NCBI RefSeq assembly: GCF_003846445.2 | Contig: NZ_CP030139.2 | Coordinates: 1,302,001-1,366,000, forward strand | From: Synechococcus elongatus PCC 11801 | Lineage (GTDB): Bacteria; Cyanobacteriota; Cyanobacteriia; Synechococcales; Synechococcaceae | Reading direction: 5' to 3' | Length of the DNA stretch: 64,000 nt | Shown: positions 1 to 8,995 of the stretch, piece after piece | How positions within the stretch are numbered: the first letter of the stretch is position 1 | Layout: every line of letters starts with the position of its first letter | Program-made: the position numbers and the translations under genes | Notes under the pieces: model-generated | The model's input: only the letters and a program-made list of their open reading frames with translations | Database searches by the model: none | What the model was told of the DNA's origin: nothing

Positions 1-333
1 CTGTTCTACCGGCAGTCAACAGCTTCTCCAGAAGAAGCTGAGAAGTTACTGACAGCGCTAGGACTAGACTTTTCCCTTGTGGACGAGCTAACGACACCGC
101 CAGTGAAAGGATGCTTAGATCCTGTAATCCCGACTGATCCCTTGATCTATCGTTTCTACGAAATCATGCAGGTCTATGGCTTACCACTCAAGGATGTTAT
201 TCAAGAGAAATTTGGTGATGGCATCATGAGTGCGATCGATTTCACCTTAGATGTCGACAAGGTTGAAGATCCTAAAGGCGATCGCGTCAAAGTGACGATG
301 TGTGGCAAGTTCCTGTCTTATAAAAAATGGTAG
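1..333 (+). CDS. cynS: Cyanate hydratase (cyanase), 3' part
   Basis: The reading frame is open from the first base, so the true start lies upstream of the window; an internal GTG at 79 is not the start. The visible ~110 residues are the catalytic C-terminal domain of cyanase, which converts cyanate plus bicarbonate to ammonia and CO2 in the cytoplasm. The family's active-site Arg and Glu are seen in YRFYE and the Ser in GIMSAID, followed by the typical end GKFLSYKKW. In cyanobacteria cynS usually closes an NtcA-controlled operon with a cyanate/nitrite ABC transporter, which would lie to the left. A hairpin terminator follows about 40 bases after the stop. Identification is firm; only the N-terminal domain is missing, because of the window edge. 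Confidence 0.95.
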   Translation: MFYRQSTASPEEAEKLLTALGLDFSLVDELTTPPVKGCLDPVIPTDPLIYRFYEIMQVYGLPLKDVIQEKFGDGIMSAIDFTLDVDKVEDPKGDRVKVTMCGKFLSYKKW

Positions 334-370
334 TTTGTCGACAATATTGAAGTGTAAGCTTGATGTATTA

Positions 371-399
371 GAGGGAGAGCATTGTTCTCCCTCTTTTTT
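371..399 (+). terminator. Rho-independent-type terminator after cynS
   Basis: An 8-bp perfect stem, GAGGGAGA (371-378) pairing with TCTCCCTC (386-393), encloses a 7-base loop and is followed directly by six T (394-399). It sits 38 bases after the cynS stop. No gene is seen in the remaining ~200 bases up to 606, which are AT-rich. Confidence 0.85.
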
Positions 400-606
400 G
401 GCTCAAACAAGGTTCACTAGAATTTATCTGTCAAACTTTTGACTGACAGTTAGAGTCGGTTTTTAAAAGTATTTTGTTTTTTGAAATACGTTCAATAATA
501 ATTTTGCTGTTGAATAGATTGCAGCAAATGAGAGCATTCTGGTGGTAGTCATTTGAAAAGCAGTTGGTTAGGCTTTGAATAACAATCGCTGCTCTGATTC
601 CCCACC

Positions 607-1011
607 ATGCCTTTGATTTCGGTGACGCGGCTGAAGCTTAGAAATGTCTTTTATCTGCCTCGACTGATCCCCTTTTCCCTGCGATCGACCTGGCAAGCTC
701 AACGAGCAGAAGGAAATCTGGGCGTTAAGCTTTTGCAAGATCGCAATCTCGCTTTCTGGACTTGCACAGCTTGGACAGATGAAGCGACTATGCGTCAGTT
801 CATGAGAGCTGCTGCCCATGGTCAGGCGATGACTAAGTTGGCAGACTGGTGTAGCGAAGCCTCAGTGGTTCATTGGCACCAAGATCAGCCTGAGCTCCCT
901 AATTGGCAGGAAGCTCACCGCCGCATGATCAACGAAGGACGACCGTCCAAAGTTCGCTACCCTTCGGCTGCGCATCAAGCATTTCAGGTCGATCCGCCTC
1001 GCAAGGCGTAG
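607..1011 (+). CDS. Conserved hypothetical protein, possible dimeric alpha/beta-barrel (monooxygenase-like)
   Basis: This is a 134-residue soluble protein with no signal peptide or membrane segment. The central part (WTCTAWTDEATMRQFMRAAAH, broken as WTCTAW, then DEATMRQFM and AAAHGQAM) resembles the ABM/DUF3291 fold, in which a strand ending in T-x-W is followed by a helix carrying R-x-F and a conserved His. Proteins of this type include heme-degrading or antibiotic-biosynthesis monooxygenase-like domains, but the fold is reused widely and the substrate cannot be predicted. It stands alone between the cynS terminator and the convergent ferredoxin gene. The coding call is supported by its position and codon use; function is unknown. 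Confidence 0.7.
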   Translation: MPLISVTRLKLRNVFYLPRLIPFSLRSTWQAQRAEGNLGVKLLQDRNLAFWTCTAWTDEATMRQFMRAAAHGQAMTKLADWCSEASVVHWHQDQPELPNWQEAHRRMINEGRPSKVRYPSAAHQAFQVDPPRKA

Positions 1012-1046
1012 CTTCCCACGCCATTTCTGGATTGTAGAAATGCCCA

Positions 1047-1286
1047 CTACCAACCTGGATCGCTAGCGCAGTCCACGGTCACCTTGCCAGTGGCTGAATC
1101 AGGAATGGCTGTGATGCAGCCACAGACAGGTTCGCCATCCAGATCTACTTCACAGGCATGGCAAGACCCCATCAAGCAGCCCGTCGGAATCCGTAAACCG
1201 GCTCGTTCTGCGACGGTCAGCAGCGGTTCACCTACTTCGGCAGTCACCCGCACATCATCCGGCAAAAAATGCACAGTAATGGTCAT
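1047..1286 (-). CDS. Small [2Fe-2S] ferredoxin-like protein
   Basis: A 79-residue protein with the plant-type ferredoxin fold signature: three cysteines in GCLMGSCHAC (C-x4-C-x2-C, residues ~37-45) and a distal cluster cysteine in PVCGC (residues ~54-56). Two cysteines occur at the distal position where one is usual, so the fourth ligand is ambiguous. It starts 11 bases after the end of rfbA on the same strand and is probably co-transcribed with the rhamnose genes, although no step of dTDP-rhamnose synthesis needs a ferredoxin. It is shorter than photosynthetic ferredoxin (~97 residues) and more likely serves a dedicated oxygenase or reductase partner, which is not identifiable here. Confidence 0.85.
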   Translation of the reverse strand: MTITVHFLPDDVRVTAEVGEPLLTVAERAGLRIPTGCLMGSCHACEVDLDGEPVCGCITAIPDSATGKVTVDCASDPGW

Positions 1287-1297
1287 TTCACGATCGC

Positions 1298-2179
1298 CTA
1301 GAGAGGGTTTTGCAAGAGGTCAAGCAGATACTGACCATAGCCATTTTTACGGAGCGGTTCCGCTACCTGTTTGAGTTGTTCAGCCGTAATCCAGCCCTGA
1401 CGGAAGGCAATTTCTTCTGGGCAAGCAATCTTGAGCCCCTGGCGTTTTTCAAGGGTATGGATAAAACTGGCAGCATCGAGCAGGCTGTCATGGGTGCCGG
1501 TGTCGAGCCAAGCCATCCCGCGTCCGAGGAGCTCGACCCGCAGTTGACCTTGCTGAAGGTAAGCATTGTTGAGATCCGTAATCTCTAGCTCGCCTCGGGC
1601 AGAGGGCCGGACCTGTTTTGCAAGTTCGACAACCTGCTGATCATAGAAATAGAGGCCGGTAACGGCGTAGCGCGATCGCGGTTGTTTCGGCTTTTCTTCA
1701 ATTGAAAGCACTCGCTGCTGGTCGTCAAATTCCACAACCCCGTAGCGTTCAGGATCCGCCACGCTGTAGGCAAAAACAGTCGCTCCCTCCGATCGCAAAC
1801 TGGCTTGCTGGAGTTGGACTGCTAGATCATCACCATGGAAAAGGTTATCGCCCAGAATCAGTGCGGCTGGAGCCCCAGACAAGAAAGATTCGCCAATCAA
1901 AAAGGCTTGTACCAGACCTTCAGGAGCGGGCTGAACGGCATAGCTCAGCGACAGCCCCCAGCGATCGCCATCGCCCAAAAGCTGAGCAAAGCGATCGGTG
2001 TCTTGGGGTGTGGAGATAATCAAAATTTCACGGATACCACTCAACATCAGGGTGCTGAGCGGGTAGTAGATCATCGGTTTGTCATAAACCGGCAGTAGTT
2101 GCTTTGAAACCGCAAAGGTCGCCGGATAGAGGCGAGTGCCGGAACCGCCAGCCAGAATAATGCCGCGCCGCGTTGTCAT
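1298..2179 (-). CDS. rfbA: Glucose-1-phosphate thymidylyltransferase
   Basis: A 293-residue enzyme making dTDP-glucose from dTTP and glucose-1-phosphate, the first step of dTDP-L-rhamnose synthesis in the cytoplasm. The nucleotide-binding motif GGSGTRLYP is at residues ~11-19, and IEEKPKQP and the ending typical of RmlA are present; length matches the family. Its start overlaps the rfbB stop by four bases (ATGA), so translation is probably coupled. It is the third gene of the minus-strand order rfbD-rfbB-rfbA-ferredoxin. Rhamnose is a common component of cyanobacterial O-antigen and exopolysaccharide. Confidence 0.97.
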   Translation of the reverse strand: MTTRRGIILAGGSGTRLYPATFAVSKQLLPVYDKPMIYYPLSTLMLSGIREILIISTPQDTDRFAQLLGDGDRWGLSLSYAVQPAPEGLVQAFLIGESFLSGAPAALILGDNLFHGDDLAVQLQQASLRSEGATVFAYSVADPERYGVVEFDDQQRVLSIEEKPKQPRSRYAVTGLYFYDQQVVELAKQVRPSARGELEITDLNNAYLQQGQLRVELLGRGMAWLDTGTHDSLLDAASFIHTLEKRQGLKIACPEEIAFRQGWITAEQLKQVAEPLRKNGYGQYLLDLLQNPL

Positions 2180-3249
2180 ACGCTGGCCTCCGAGTTGCTG
2201 GCTAGACCCAAACGGCTGCCATCATAGCCGCTGCGTTGTCGGACTCGTTGGCACCAGTCCAAATGATTGAGATACCAGCTCACGGTTTTACGGAGACCAC
2301 TCTCAAAACTCTCTTGGGGTTGCCAACTCAGCTCCTTCTCAATGCGACTGGCATCGATCGCGTAGCGGCGATCGTGACCGGGGCGATCGCGAACAAATTC
2401 AATTTGCTGGCGATAGGACTGCGATCGCGGCTTCAGTTCATCTAGTAGATCACAGAGTGTTTCGACAACTTGGAGATTGGTGCGCTCGTTAAAGCCACCG
2501 ATGTTGTAAGTCTCACCGATTTGTCCCTTCAGCAGGACCTGTTCTAGGGCGCGGGCGTGATCCTCAACATAGAGCCAGTCGCGGATGTTGCCACCGTCAC
2601 CATAAATCGGCAGTGGGTTACCGGCGATCGCATTGAGGATGATCACGGGAATCAACTTCTCGGGGAACTGCCATGGTCCGTAGTTGTTGGAGCAGTTGGT
2701 CACTAACACCGGCAGGCCGTAGGTGTGATGCCAAGCCCGCACCAGGTGATCGGAGCTGGCTTTGCTGGCGGAGTAGGGCGATCGAGGATCGTAGCGGGTC
2801 TCTTCTGTAAAGAGTCCGGTTTCCCCAAGGCTGCCGTAAACCTCGTCTGTAGAGATGTGATGGAAGCGAAAAGCTTGTTGTTCTGACTCTGGTAATTGCT
2901 GCCAGTAGCGTCGGGCTGCTTCCAGCAGATTAAAGGTGCCAATAATATTGCTTTCGATAAACGGGCGCGGCGAATCAATCGAGCGATCGACGTGGGATTC
3001 TGCCGCCAAGTGCATCACGGCAGTTGGCTGATAGTCCTGAAAGATCCGCTGTAGAGCAGCTTCGTTTAGTAGATCGACCTGTTCAAAGACGTAGCGATTG
3101 CTGTCCTCAAACGGTTTCAGTGAGGTGAGATCGCTGGCGTAGCTCAGTTTATCGAGGTTGATGATCTGAACCTTAGAACGGGTCGTGAGCAAGTGCCGAA
3201 TCAGGGCAGAGCCAATGAAGCCCGCACCCCCTGTAATCAAAATCTTCAT
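2176..3249 (-). CDS. rfbB: dTDP-glucose 4,6-dehydratase
   Basis: A 357-residue short-chain-dehydrogenase-type enzyme converting dTDP-glucose to dTDP-4-keto-6-deoxyglucose with bound NAD. The Rossmann motif [10 protein letters not shown] is at residues 7-16, the catalytic region is STDEVYG, and YSASK gives the Tyr/Lys pair (Y-x3-K) near residue 155. Length is normal for RmlB. The start touches the rfbD stop (1-base overlap, TGATG) and the stop overlaps rfbA by four bases, indicating tight operon coupling. Confidence 0.97.
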   Translation of the reverse strand: MKILITGGAGFIGSALIRHLLTTRSKVQIINLDKLSYASDLTSLKPFEDSNRYVFEQVDLLNEAALQRIFQDYQPTAVMHLAAESHVDRSIDSPRPFIESNIIGTFNLLEAARRYWQQLPESEQQAFRFHHISTDEVYGSLGETGLFTEETRYDPRSPYSASKASSDHLVRAWHHTYGLPVLVTNCSNNYGPWQFPEKLIPVIILNAIAGNPLPIYGDGGNIRDWLYVEDHARALEQVLLKGQIGETYNIGGFNERTNLQVVETLCDLLDELKPRSQSYRQQIEFVRDRPGHDRRYAIDASRIEKELSWQPQESFESGLRKTVSWYLNHLDWCQRVRQRSGYDGSRLGLASNSEASV

Positions 3250-4115
3250 CAGTTTGTCGCCAGTTGCGTCAGCATTTGAGCCAAGGCATGGCGCCAGTGT
3301 AGGGGATCGCGGCCGATCGCTCGATTAAAGTCAGCACAATCCAGCACGCTGTAGGCCGGGCGAGTGGCGGGCGTGGGGTAAGCACTGCTGGGAATTGCTG
3401 CAATCGGAATTGCCCGCTGGAGTAGGCCACGTTCCAACGCTAGGTCTTGAATGGCGACAGCAAAGTCATACCAACTAGCCACACCAGCATCAGTACAGTG
3501 ATGAATGCCCGTCAGGTTTTGAGCGATCGCTTGCCAGAGCGCCGCAGCCAAGCTATCAGTCCAAGTGGGCGTGCCAATTTGATCCCACACAACTGTGAGG
3601 CGATCGCGTTCTGCCATTAGGCGCAACATTGTTGTCACGAAGTTGCGGCCACCTAGCCCATAAACCCAAGCTGTACGCACAATCAGCGATCGCGTGGGAA
3701 GGAGTTGAGTGATCGCTTCTTCACCAGCAGCTTTCGTCGCACCATAAACACTGAGCGGCTGACGTTTTTCCTCGGGGGGATAGGGTCGATTACGATCGCC
3801 TGCAAAGACAAAGTCAGTAGAAATATGCAGTAAATTCCCACCTGTCTTTGCCAATTCTTCGGCTAACGCTTGCACTGCATTAGCATTGATTGCTGTAGCA
3901 AATTCCGGTTCAGATTCCGCCCGATCGACAGCCGTGTAAGCCCCAGCATTGATCACCCAATCAGGACGAAGTTGCTGGATGACTGTCCGTAAGGAGAAAT
4001 CATCACTGAGATCGAGTTGTTGACGATCGCAGGCGATGAGATCGATAGCATTTGGACAGAGCCGCTGGAGGGATTGCCCCACCTGTCCCGCTGCACCTGT
4101 GAGCAGTACTTTCAT
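3249..4115 (-). CDS. rfbD: dTDP-4-dehydrorhamnose reductase
   Basis: A 288-residue reductase of the RmlD family that carries out the last, NAD(P)H-dependent step to dTDP-L-rhamnose. The dinucleotide motif GAAGQVGQ is at residues 7-14 and YGATKAAGE holds the catalytic Tyr and Lys. It is the first gene of the rfbD-rfbB-rfbA-ferredoxin run on the minus strand. The 88 bases in front contain the terminator of the upstream pilin operon, so this gene presumably has its own promoter or depends on read-through. The epimerase rfbC lies apart, beyond the pilin genes. Confidence 0.96.
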   Translation of the reverse strand: MKVLLTGAAGQVGQSLQRLCPNAIDLIACDRQQLDLSDDFSLRTVIQQLRPDWVINAGAYTAVDRAESEPEFATAINANAVQALAEELAKTGGNLLHISTDFVFAGDRNRPYPPEEKRQPLSVYGATKAAGEEAITQLLPTRSLIVRTAWVYGLGGRNFVTTMLRLMAERDRLTVVWDQIGTPTWTDSLAAALWQAIAQNLTGIHHCTDAGVASWYDFAVAIQDLALERGLLQRAIPIAAIPSSAYPTPATRPAYSVLDCADFNRAIGRDPLHWRHALAQMLTQLATN

Positions 4116-4126
4116 CCGAGGTTGCC

Positions 4127-4171
4127 AAAAAATTGAGCAGTGCCAGTTTCATACGGTACTGGACACTGCTC
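4127..4171 (-). terminator. Terminator of the minor-pilin operon
   Basis: Read on the minus strand, GAGCAGTG (4171-4164), a bulged T opposite 4163, and CCAGT (4162-4158) pair with ACTGG (4047 side: 4143-4147) and CACTGCTC (4135-4142) around a 10-base loop. Six T follow (A-run 4127-4132 on the plus strand). The 13-bp stem with one bulge lies 33 bases after the stop of the gene at 4204 and just before rfbD. Confidence 0.85.
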
Positions 4172-4203
4172 GTTGACACTGACATGCAACCTAGAATGTC
4201 GGC

Positions 4204-5490
4204 TTAGGGTTGAGTCTGTTCAGGGTTGACAGTAACTAAGACGACGTTATCTTGCATGTCAAAAGCTGCTGAACCAGTGTTAGTCGTCCCTAGTTCAAAT
4301 AAGTATATTACTTGGTTGTCACGGATTCTGACACGACCATCTGCACCCAAGATTGGACGTAGAAAGGTATCTAAGCTGGCTTGGTTATTGTAGGGAACAA
4401 AATTAGGAACAGAATCACCGTTCTTAAGAACCCTGAAATTATTGGAATTTGGACGGCCAGGGCCTGTACTGATCGTAAAGTTACTGCCACAGCTGACACT
4501 ACTCAGCCGAGCAATTGACTCCACTCGTACTCGTTCAACAGTGCCGGGAGGCTGATTCAATGGACTATTGGGATTGAGAGTAACTTTGGTAGCTGTGGTT
4601 GCGCCAGGAGCCGTTAAGTACAAATCAGTCGTCACAGGGACATCTCGGGTTCCGCATTGAATCGCACCACCCAGAACTTGGAAGCGCAGGCTCACGTCAT
4701 CCGGTGGAGTCAAGTCACCATTATTAGATGGATTTAGCAGACCCGGCGGCAAGCCACCGCCACCACTCCCCGAGCTGCTATTGCGCGCAAAAGCTTGAGT
4801 ATTCAAGTTCAAGCGTTCATTGCCACCAATCACCCGATTGAACGTACTAGAGAGTTGTAGCGAAGCGAGTCGCCCTTGTTGGGTATCGCCATCGGTGTCA
4901 AGGCAAATGAAAAAGCCACGACGATTCGCTGAATTCGCAGGGATTTGGGTCTGATTGGTGGTGTCGCAAGTCGCCGCACCTGGAGTATTAGCAACGAGGT
5001 CCAGCAAAGGTCGACCCGTCCAAGCCGTTGGGGTAGTGGAATTCGAGTAATTGCCTGCTGCGTCAAAGGCTGGACCCCAGCGATAGAGCACCTGCGGTCC
5101 TTGCCAAACAGAATTAGTCGGGGGTGGAGCAAGGTAGTAAACAATGCTTTCTGAAGCTCGGGGTGTATTAACCACCATCAGCAGCTGAGCACCTGATGGC
5201 AAGCTAAAGCTTGGGGATTGAACAGTCAGTTCGCCAGCTGGATCCCGAGCAATACCGCGAGCACTTTTCACTTCGTCAGAAATGAATTCGAGAGCACGGC
5301 TCATTTCCATGCGGCGTTCAGTCCGAGCATCTTCGGTGCGATTGGCTGCTGTAATGGCGGCTAAACCATAGCCAGCTCCCCCAATCACAATGCCCGCTAC
5401 CACAACAGCAATGAGAGTTTCAACCAGCGTCAGCCCTTGAGTAGAGCAACGGCGATGTTGCAATTGTTTCCAAAAAGTGTGCGGTTTCAT
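4204..5490 (-). CDS. Minor pilin-like protein (PilW-type), last gene of pilin operon
   Basis: A 428-residue protein with a class III prepilin N-terminus: a basic leader ending in TQG, then LTLVETLIAVVVAGIV with Glu at position +5 after the cleavage Gly, and a hydrophobic helix. The rest is a Ser/Thr/Asn/Gly-rich extracytoplasmic domain with several cysteines (e.g. CDTTNQ, CLDTDGD, CGTRDV, CGSNF). Large minor pilins of this kind (PilW-like) prime pilus assembly or form the tip complex. The start overlaps the preceding pilin gene by four bases. In S. elongatus minor pilins have been tied to natural transformation; whether this set is that one cannot be told here. Confidence 0.85.
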   Translation of the reverse strand: MKPHTFWKQLQHRRCSTQGLTLVETLIAVVVAGIVIGGAGYGLAAITAANRTEDARTERRMEMSRALEFISDEVKSARGIARDPAGELTVQSPSFSLPSGAQLLMVVNTPRASESIVYYLAPPPTNSVWQGPQVLYRWGPAFDAAGNYSNSTTPTAWTGRPLLDLVANTPGAATCDTTNQTQIPANSANRRGFFICLDTDGDTQQGRLASLQLSSTFNRVIGGNERLNLNTQAFARNSSSGSGGGGLPPGLLNPSNNGDLTPPDDVSLRFQVLGGAIQCGTRDVPVTTDLYLTAPGATTATKVTLNPNSPLNQPPGTVERVRVESIARLSSVSCGSNFTISTGPGRPNSNNFRVLKNGDSVPNFVPYNNQASLDTFLRPILGADGRVRIRDNQVIYLFELGTTNTGSAAFDMQDNVVLVTVNPEQTQP

Positions 5491-6092
5491 TGGGGTCTTA
5501 TCCTGCAGTTTGCTTCGGTGGGATTAGTGGGAGTTCCGTTGTAGTTTCCTGCTCGAATGAGGCCAAGGAGGTCGGAAACAACGATGCAGCGACTACTAGA
5601 GCTGGGCGATCGCGTTGAGCTGATGACCAACACGGTATTGGCAGCAACGTTGGTGGGCGTGCCTTTGAAGGTAAAACCAACTGTGGGAGGATTAGCAGTC
5701 AAATTGCTATCAATTCGTATATTCCTCAGCGTTAAATCAGCAGCTTGTTGCCCCGATCCAGTCTGTTGGGACAAGTTACGAGCCGGTAGACAATTTTCAT
5801 TGGAACCCGCTACTTCTGTGTTGGTTGCTGTACGGACAACCGGATCGGCTCCCGTAGGAATGACAACAGCACAGGTTTGACTGCGGCGAATAGCTTCGCG
5901 TTGGGCTTGCCGCAGAACGCCTTCCAGCGCCTCAGCACCGGCATCGACTTGAGTACGACTGAAGTAGCCCAAGAGGTTGGGTACGGCTAGCGCGCTAAGA
6001 ATGCCAACAATGATGACCAGCACTAGCAGTTCAGTCAGCGTGAAGCCATCGATTGACTGTCGCCTAGGTGGGTGGGCATTCATAGGACGCAT
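5487..6092 (-). CDS. GspH/FimT-type minor pseudopilin
   Basis: A 201-residue protein with prepilin signal DGFTLTELLVLVIIVGIL (Glu +5, hydrophobic helix) and the GspH-like continuation LRQAQREAIRRSQ found in FimT/GspH proteins. A GGAGG ribosome site lies 9 bases before the ATG at 6092 inside the end of the upstream gene, which fixes this start despite a 29-base overlap. FimT homologues bind DNA or prime pilus assembly in other bacteria; the basic stretch REAIRRSQ is compatible with that but not proof. Two cysteines near the C-terminal third (ENC, SRC) and one near the end could form a disulfide. Confidence 0.88.
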   Translation of the reverse strand: MRPMNAHPPRRQSIDGFTLTELLVLVIIVGILSALAVPNLLGYFSRTQVDAGAEALEGVLRQAQREAIRRSQTCAVVIPTGADPVVRTATNTEVAGSNENCLPARNLSQQTGSGQQAADLTLRNIRIDSNLTANPPTVGFTFKGTPTNVAANTVLVISSTRSPSSSSRCIVVSDLLGLIRAGNYNGTPTNPTEANCRIRPQ

Positions 6093-6591
6093 AGGGAACT
6101 ACCTCCGTATAGAGCTCTGCAATGGGTCGGTTACCAGAAATCGCGGTAGCAGCTACAGGCGTTACTTCGTAATCCAGCTGTAAAACGTTAAAAGGTCGCG
6201 CATTTAAGCGAGCTGCATTGCGCCGCAACTGAAAGTTTTGACCTGCCAAAGTGACTGTTTGTGGGTCTGTTCCCAATCTATTGTTAACAGCATTGCGGAG
6301 GGCAGTAGAAAAGCCTGAATCGATATCAGCAGGCCTGCAGTAGTTAATGCTGCCATTAGTGCTGGGCAGCTGACTGGCTAGAAACTTTACTTCTTCTAGG
6401 TCAGTCTGAATCACTGCGATCGCCTCTGCTTTTTGGCGAGCCTGCAAGCGCAAAAAGGAAGCCGTGATCAGAGTTTGCATGCCAGCTCCCACCAAAATCA
6501 ACGTCACCACACCCGCAACCAGCACTTCAGTGATTGTGACGCCGGACTGGCTATTGGAGCGTTTGAGATAAGGAAAAGCAAGTTTTTTCAT
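6064..6591 (-). CDS. PilV-type minor pilin
   Basis: A 175-residue protein starting at ATG 6591, two bases after the upstream stop; a start at 6618 would add nine non-typical residues. The leader ends SQSG and is followed by VTITEVLVAGVVTLILVGAG, with the Glu at +5 of a prepilin. The extracytoplasmic part is short and contains two cysteines (NYCRP, YECPPT) that may pair. Together with the neighbours it forms a PilX/PilV/FimT/PilW-like minor-pilin set, processed by prepilin peptidase and assembled by the PilB/PilC motor encoded at 12-17 kb. Confidence 0.85.
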   Translation of the reverse strand: MKKLAFPYLKRSNSQSGVTITEVLVAGVVTLILVGAGMQTLITASFLRLQARQKAEAIAVIQTDLEEVKFLASQLPSTNGSINYCRPADIDSGFSTALRNAVNNRLGTDPQTVTLAGQNFQLRRNAARLNARPFNVLQLDYEVTPVAATAISGNRPIAELYTEVVPYASYECPPT

Positions 6592-6593
6592 GG

Positions 6594-8129
6594 CTAGGGC
6601 ACCTGTAAACGAGTCCAAGACCGGACAGGGCTAATGGCAGGCGAATCAAAAGCGCTCGCATTATTGAGGTAATCGCCATAGCTTCCCTCAGAATTAACCA
6701 TGATCTTGTTACCAGTAATTGCACCAGATGTGTTCCAGCTATTGACCCACATTCCACCCGTCACAAAGCCAGTATCACTATTATTTCCTGTAATACTAGC
6801 GGTTGCATTGGGAGCCAGGATTAAGGCTCGAATTTGGGATGTACTGCTAATTCGAATTTGGTTCGTATTTTGGCGATTGGTCAGAGATGCTCCATCACAA
6901 GGTGCAACTGGATTACCGCTGACGCTGATAGTCCCAGTGAGGCAAGTGCCATACCTGCCATTAACATTGCCATAAATTGTTAATCGTCCGGGAGAACCGC
7001 TAGTAGGAACTGTACAAGCTGTGCCTGTTCCAGCGCAGTTAATCCTCACAGTACCAGTGATATTAATTTCACTACGGACATAGAAGACAACTTCTGTGTT
7101 GTCGCTAATTCTAATGATTCTATTGCCAGGATTCACAAGACGATCAATGAGATAATGGTAGCGACCATCTGCCGCTGCAACATCGCCACTTCTGGGGAAT
7201 GTGATTGAAGGGTTGTTTGTTGCACTAGTTCCCCAGATGCGAGCATCTGAATTAGCACGTGTTGAATTGCTATTCGTTTGGCTATTGCTACTGAGGTCGT
7301 AGTAGCCTGTCCCTGATGGAAATGTTGTTGGTGTATCAGGAAAACCAGACTGTGGCTCTGTCACAATACTTTGGGTGGCAGGGTTCGATAAATTGCTAGT
7401 TGTAACCCAGTTTGGGATTGTGCAAGGAGTTGTTGTATTCAGCCGAATATTGCCATTAAAACGATTGCTACTGAGCACAGGAGTAACGCCGCCATTTAGC
7501 CGCAGCCAGAGAGCGGGTACAGGAGAACCACCCCCAGCCCGAATCGAGATTTCTGCTCGCAGCCGTGTGACCCCTGCTCTCTGGGCATCATTTGCACTGC
7601 GACCCTCAACAGTTAGGCGACCTGTCGTTCGATTCGCGTTCGGTAGCGTGTACTCAATGAATCGATATTGACCTTTGGCCAGATCGTTAGCGTCAATATT
7701 CGTCCAGTCGGTTCGAGCGGCTGCATTCTGAATCCCGAGGGGGGTTGCATCGGTGTTGCAAATTCCAATTCCAGTAGTGGTACGGTTCCAACTGTTCGCA
7801 TTCGTCCATGCGGTAGTACCTTGGCAGCCGTCCCCCACCGTAGTTGTTTCACTACAATAGGCAGCGATCGCGCGGTTATTTGTAATGAGATTTTGATAAA
7901 GCGCTAGGCCCGCTTCTGCTGCCGCTTCGCCCTGTGCGGTCGATCGCTGCGAAATTGCTGTAACCTGATCAACCTGCGATCGGGCAACCAGCGCCGCCCC
8001 AATCGTCAAGATGATTAAGCCAATCACGACTGACAGAGCTAGAACATAGCCCCGCTCTCCCTCTGTCGCATGGAAGCGTTGCCTCAGAAGGAATTGAAAG
8101 AGTAGAGTCCTAACTGATAACTGTCGCAT
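6594..8129 (-). CDS. PilX-like pilin-operon protein, large Asn/Thr-rich extracytoplasmic domain
   Basis: A 511-residue protein whose N-terminus (ATEGERGYVLALSVVIGL) resembles PilX-type minor pilins: a Gly before an aromatic residue, one hydrophobic helix, then QSSAQGEAAAEAG-like heptads (here RSTAQGEAAAEAG). The usual Glu +5 is absent. The long remainder is rich in Asn, Thr and Ser and contains paired cysteines; part of it (SITGNNSDTGFVTGG region, residues ~430-470) looks like the beta-solenoid repeats of DUF7305-type PilX proteins. It is the first gene of the operon. The 6.6-7.8 kb section has almost no HIP1 sites, unlike its neighbours, which could reflect different ancestry or constraints. 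No good ribosome site precedes ATG 8129. Confidence 0.78.
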   Translation of the reverse strand: MRQLSVRTLLFQFLLRQRFHATEGERGYVLALSVVIGLIILTIGAALVARSQVDQVTAISQRSTAQGEAAAEAGLALYQNLITNNRAIAAYCSETTTVGDGCQGTTAWTNANSWNRTTTGIGICNTDATPLGIQNAAARTDWTNIDANDLAKGQYRFIEYTLPNANRTTGRLTVEGRSANDAQRAGVTRLRAEISIRAGGGSPVPALWLRLNGGVTPVLSSNRFNGNIRLNTTTPCTIPNWVTTSNLSNPATQSIVTEPQSGFPDTPTTFPSGTGYYDLSSNSQTNSNSTRANSDARIWGTSATNNPSITFPRSGDVAAADGRYHYLIDRLVNPGNRIIRISDNTEVVFYVRSEINITGTVRINCAGTGTACTVPTSGSPGRLTIYGNVNGRYGTCLTGTISVSGNPVAPCDGASLTNRQNTNQIRISSTSQIRALILAPNATASITGNNSDTGFVTGGMWVNSWNTSGAITGNKIMVNSEGSYGDYLNNASAFDSPAISPVRSWTRLQVP

Positions 8130-8443
8130 CACAAAGCACAGAGAAACACATTAAAGGATGAGCACATTTAGTGTCCATGCTTTTAGCATACCCAAGCACC
8201 ACAACTCTCGGGGCACCTGCGATCGCTGACCAAGATTAAGATCTGAGTGATGACTGTGGTTGCCTTTTCTTAAATACTGATGTAGTGAACTACTAGGACA
8301 AACCCCTCAATGATGATAGGAAAATGAAGGATTAGAAAGGAGGCTTAATTGAATGAATCACAACCGCAATGGCAGCAAAGTACACTAATTTCAATGATGC
8401 TGATCATTGAGTCTCTAGCTGGGCTTGCTAGCCAGAGCAGTCA
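8130..8443. other. Intergenic region with micro-ORF and dyad between pilin operon and rfbC
   Basis: This 314-base gap should hold the promoter of the minus-strand pilin operon and the end of the rfbC transcript. On the plus strand AAAGGAGG (8336-8343) lies 9 bases before ATG 8353, which opens an 11-codon frame (MNHNRNGSKVH, stop 8386-8388). It is followed by a perfect 8-4-8 dyad TCAATGAT-gctg-ATCATTGA (8391-8410). No plus-strand gene follows, so this is not an obvious leader peptide. The dyad could end the rfbC transcript or be an operator for the pilin genes. No terminator-like T-run accompanies it. Confidence 0.45.
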
Positions 8444-8995
8444 TTAGGGAAATACCTCAGCCTCTGCCAAGTTCACTGCAGCCGCATCCTTTGTGGATAG
8501 TTGGGGTTGCTGACCGGCTGCCAGCGGCCAATCAATTGCGATCGCCGGATCATCCCAGCGCAGCGATCGCTCGTACGTTGGTGCGTAGTAATCCGTGGTT
8601 TTGTAAAGCACTTCTGCTACCGGTGATAGCACCAGAAAACCATGGGCAAATCCAGGTGGTACCCAAAGCTGTCGTTGATTCTCAGCTGAGAGTTTCTCCC
8701 CCACCCACTGACCAAATTGGGGTGAGCTGCGGCGCAGGTCAACAGCGACATCAAAAATCTCACCAACTACACAGCGCACAAGCTTTCCTTGAGCTTGCTG
8801 AATCTGATAGTGCAGCCCTCGCAACACCCCTTGCTGCGATCGCGAATGATTGTCCTGCACAAAAGTCACATCCAGCCCAGTCAATGCAGTAAACGTTTGT
8901 GCGTTGAAGCTTTCTAGGAAAAAACCGCGATCGTCCCCAAAGACCTTGGGCTCCAGAAGGCACACATCAGTCAGCGCAGTGGGGTAAATCTGCAT
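8444..8995 (-). CDS. rfbC: dTDP-4-dehydrorhamnose 3,5-epimerase
   Basis: A 183-residue cupin enzyme of the RmlC family, completing the set of four rhamnose genes. Signatures are FLESFNA near the N-terminus, GVLRGLHYQ with the catalytic His at residue ~62, and PPGFAHGFLVL. It is on the same strand as rfbDBA but separated from them by the four pilin genes and a terminator, so it must be transcribed from its own promoter in the 525-base region upstream. Confidence 0.97.
   Translation of the reverse strand: MQIYPTALTDVCLLEPKVFGDDRGFFLESFNAQTFTALTGLDVTFVQDNHSRSQQGVLRGLHYQIQQAQGKLVRCVVGEIFDVAVDLRRSSPQFGQWVGEKLSAENQRQLWVPPGFAHGFLVLSPVAEVLYKTTDYYAPTYERSLRWDDPAIAIDWPLAAGQQPQLSTKDAAAVNLAEAEVFP

Noticed and set aside
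8411-8440. Hairpin CTAGC..GCTAG just after the rfbC stop
   Set aside because: Only 5-bp arms with an irregular extension and no T-run on the minus strand; too weak for a terminator call.
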